Source of the DNA: a bacterium
GTDB taxonomy: Bacteria > Gemmatimonadota > Gemmatimonadetes > Gemmatimonadales > Gemmatimonadaceae
Length of the DNA: 49,904 bases
Reading direction: 5' to 3'
Assembly (NCBI GenBank): GCA_021813725.1
Contig: JAKAJN010000007.1
Location: 1 to 49,904 of the forward strand
In this document: piece after piece, positions 47,823-49,904 of the stretch
Layout: each line of letters opens with the position of its first letter
Numbering within the stretch: position 1 is the stretch's first letter
The notes under the pieces: generated by a model
The model's database searches: none
Seen by the model: the letters and a program-made list of their open reading frames with translations, nothing else
Told to the model about the DNA's origin: nothing
Translations under genes and position numbers: made by a program

Positions 47823-49904
47823 ATGTCATCGCGCTCCATCTCCCTCTCCGCCGCGACGCTGCTTGCCTTCGCGGCGCTTTCATTCTCCGTTCAGGCCCAG
47901 CAGCGTACACGAGCGGTCGCGACTGCACCGACAGCGGCGGCGCCCTCGGCCGACGCGTGGAAGGACCTGCACTGGCGCAATATTGGCCCCGAAGGGAATC
48001 GCTTCTCGGCGGCGGCCGGCATTCCCGGCGATCCGCTGACGTACTACGTGGGCGCTGCATCGGGCGGCGTCTGGAAGACCACCGACGGGGGCACCAACTG
48101 GCGGCCGCTCTTCGACAAGGAGCCCGTGCAGTCCATCGGCTCCATCGCGGTCGCGCGTTCGGACAAGAACGTCGTCTGGGTGGGCACCGGCGAAGGGAAG
48201 ATTCGCAGTCACATCTCGGTGGGGCAGGGGGTGTACAAGTCCACCGATGCCGGCGAGACGTGGACGCTGACCGGGCTGGAAAAGACGGCGCGCATTCCGC
48301 GCATCATCGTGCACCCGCAGGATCCCAACACGGTGTTGGTGTGTGCGCTCGGCCACGCCTACGGCCCGCAGCCGGAGCGCGGCGTGTATCGCACCACCGA
48401 CGGCGGCGCCACCTGGACGCGCGTGCTGTTTGTGGACGAGAACACCGGCTGCTCCGACCTGGCGATGGATCCGTCGAACCCGCGCGTGCTGTTCGCGGGG
48501 ATGTGGCAGCTCGAGATCCATACGTGGGGGCGCACAAGCGGTGGCCCGGGCGGCGGACTGTTCGTGTCGCGCGACGGTGGCACGACATGGACGCGCCTCA
48601 AGGGTAATGGGCTCCCGACGAAACCGGTCGGCAAGGTCGCGGTGGCGATCGCGAACTCCAATCCGAAGCGCGTGTACGCGATGATCGAGACGGGCGACGG
48701 CATTCCGTGGAATGGCGAGCCGACGGAGAGCGGCCAGCTCTGGCGGTCGGAGGACGGCGGGCGCCAGTGGACGCTGATCAGCCGAGACCGGAACGTGATG
48801 GGGCGCGCGCACTACTACTCGCGCATGGCGGTGTCCACCGATGACGAAGACGAGGCCTACTTCCTCACCGCGTCGTACTCCAAGACCATCGATGGCGGAC
48901 GCACCGTCACCGTCATCCCGCGCGGGCAGGCGCCGGGCGGCGATCATCACGATATGTGGATCGACCCGACGAACGCGAATCGCATGATCGTCGTGCACGA
49001 CCAGGGGCTCTCGATCTCGCAGAACCGCGGCAAGACGTGGTATCGCCAGCGCCTCACCAACGCGCAGATCTACCACGTCACGGTGGACAACAACATTCCG
49101 TACAACGTGCTCGGGAACAAGCAGGATGAGCCGACGTACCGCGGACCGAGCAATGGCCGACTGCAGAGCGGACGCATCGCGCGCGGGCAGTGGCACGCGG
49201 TGGGGGGCGGCGAGAGCGGCTGGGCGACACCCGATCCGGTGGACCCGAACATCATCTGGTCCACCGCGTCGGGTTCGGGAATGGTGGGCGGCATCGTCGT
49301 GCGGTTCGAGGAGAACCGGCGGCAGTTCCGCTCGGTGGAGATCTGGCCCAAGCAGTCCAACGGGCCGGCGGCGGGGGTGAAGTATCGGTTTGTGTGGGAC
49401 TCGCCGTTGCAGATCTCGCCGTGGGACCACAACACCATTTATGTGGGGAGCCAGCACATTCATCGCACGCGCGATGGCGGGCAGAGCTGGCAGGTGATCA
49501 GCCCCGACCTCACGCTGAACGATCGCAGCAGGATGGGAAGTTCCGGCGGCCTCACCGGCGACAACATCGGCGTGGAATACGCGGGCGTCGTGTATTCGAT
49601 CGCCGAGTCGGCCAAGGAGCGCGGGCTCATCTGGGCCGGCACCAACGATGGCCTCGTGCACGTGTCGCGCGACACGGGAGCGACGTGGACCAACGTGACA
49701 GCGAACATCCCCAACCTGCCGGTCTGGGGATCGGTGCGCAGCATTGCGCCGTCCAAGTTTGATGCCGGCACCGCGTATATCGCGGTGGATTTCCACCAGA
49801 TGAACAACCGCGATCCGTTCGTCTACAAGACCACGGACTACGGCAGGACGTGGAAGGCCATCACCAGCGGCCTGCCGCGCGACAACCTGAGCTACGCCAA
49901 GATC
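47823..49904 (+). CDS. Sortilin-like (VPS10/BNR repeat) secreted protein, N-terminal 694 residues
   Basis: It is open from ATG 47823 to the right edge, so the C-terminus is missing. A signal peptide (about 1-26, SAATLLAFAALSFSVQAQ) precedes WKDLHWRNIGPEGNR. Repeated BNR/Asp-box motifs of the form S/T-x-D-G-G-x-T-W are at about 86-93 (KTTDGGTNW), 138-145 (KSTDAGETW), 193-200 (RTTDGGATW), 249-256 (SRDGGTTW) and further on, marking a beta-propeller of the sortilin/VPS10 type. These large secreted proteins are usually annotated as glycosyl hydrolases without demonstrated activity. They are common next to secreted peptidases and hydrolases as here. Confidence 0.9.
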   Translation, partial: MSSRSISLSAATLLAFAALSFSVQAQQRTRAVATAPTAAAPSADAWKDLHWRNIGPEGNRFSAAAGIPGDPLTYYVGAASGGVWKTTDGGTNWRPLFDKEPVQSIGSIAVARSDKNVVWVGTGEGKIRSHISVGQGVYKSTDAGETWTLTGLEKTARIPRIIVHPQDPNTVLVCALGHAYGPQPERGVYRTTDGGATWTRVLFVDENTGCSDLAMDPSNPRVLFAGMWQLEIHTWGRTSGGPGGGLFVSRDGGTTWTRLKGNGLPTKPVGKVAVAIANSNPKRVYAMIETGDGIPWNGEPTESGQLWRSEDGGRQWTLISRDRNVMGRAHYYSRMAVSTDDEDEAYFLTASYSKTIDGGRTVTVIPRGQAPGGDHHDMWIDPTNANRMIVVHDQGLSISQNRGKTWYRQRLTNAQIYHVTVDNNIPYNVLGNKQDEPTYRGPSNGRLQSGRIARGQWHAVGGGESGWATPDPVDPNIIWSTASGSGMVGGIVVRFEENRRQFRSVEIWPKQSNGPAAGVKYRFVWDSPLQISPWDHNTIYVGSQHIHRTRDGGQSWQVISPDLTLNDRSRMGSSGGLTGDNIGVEYAGVVYSIAESAKERGLIWAGTNDGLVHVSRDTGATWTNVTANIPNLPVWGSVRSIAPSKFDAGTAYIAVDFHQMNNRDPFVYKTTDYGRTWKAITSGLPRDNLSYAKI

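Noticed and set aside
1-49904. CRISPR array, tRNA, rRNA, transposase, integrase or phage genes
   Set aside because: No spaced direct repeats of CRISPR size, no tRNA-like cloverleaf and no mobile-element protein was recognised in any frame. A dedicated tRNA/ncRNA scan was not possible.

Overview
The window is 49.9 kb of GC-rich, densely coding bacterial DNA. The gene content suggests a Gram-negative aerobe: a TonB-dependent receptor, TonB, three-part efflux pumps, lipoproteins and a caa3-type cytochrome oxidase. Large secreted peptidases, a sortilin-like (VPS10/BNR) protein, Spy-like proteins and ECF sigma factors would fit Gemmatimonadota (Gemmatimonadaceae-like). That placement is inference from gene content, because no rRNA or other phylogenetic marker was compared. 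I see no tRNA, rRNA, CRISPR array, transposase, integrase or phage gene. No stretch without a gene exceeds 300 bases.

Region 1 (1-5.4 kb): the end of an M1 aminopeptidase overlaps a secreted protein with a degenerate aspartyl-protease-like fold. Then come a saccharopine-dehydrogenase-family enzyme, a small Arg-rich secreted protein and a PBP4-type D-Ala-D-Ala carboxypeptidase. Region 2 (5.4-14.2 kb, mostly minus strand): an HGSNAT/NagX-like membrane acyltransferase, a lone four-helix-bundle gene bracketed by inverted G-rich repeats, the operon ctaC-ctaD-ctaE-ctaF, a small unknown helical protein, and an aspartate ammonia-lyase fused to a cyclic-nucleotide-binding-type domain. Region 3 (14.4-28.5 kb): a Tat-type glycosylasparaginase, a TrkA-N potassium channel, leuS, a cysteine synthase homologue, a double-PDZ secreted protein, an M14 metallopeptidase, kup, a PadR regulator with a readable promoter/operator, and a TonB protein.

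Region 4 (28.5-45.6 kb, all minus strand) is the most organised part. One apparent operon runs ECF sigma, membrane anti-sigma candidate, Spy-like protein, TolC, MacA, MacB. A second set runs secreted small protein, ECF sigma, anti-sigma candidate, Spy-like protein, followed by a 1275-residue TonB-dependent receptor whose C-terminal tail itself carries a pair of Spy-type LTxxQ motifs. Beyond it lies a TetR-TolC-EmrA-EmrB efflux operon with a perfect palindromic operator upstream. Together this looks like an envelope-stress and efflux island with two parallel sigma/anti-sigma/Spy circuits. Region 5 (45.7 kb to the end): a CocE/NonD-type S15 hydrolase and the first 694 residues of a sortilin-like repeat protein.

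The gaps between genes are rich in short repeats. There are four recognisable families: a 35-bp G-rich element (3 copies), an arm sequence containing GGGAATCCGG (3 copies, two of them forming a 150-nt palindrome), an 11-mer TTTTCTCTCTG pyrimidine repeat (3 loci), and GACGGGA heptamers (2 loci). Several sit directly at gene ends and form inverted arms between genes, so they may act as terminators or mRNA 3' structures. Residue ranges given for domains and membrane segments are approximate. Coordinates, motifs and repeats were read by eye.
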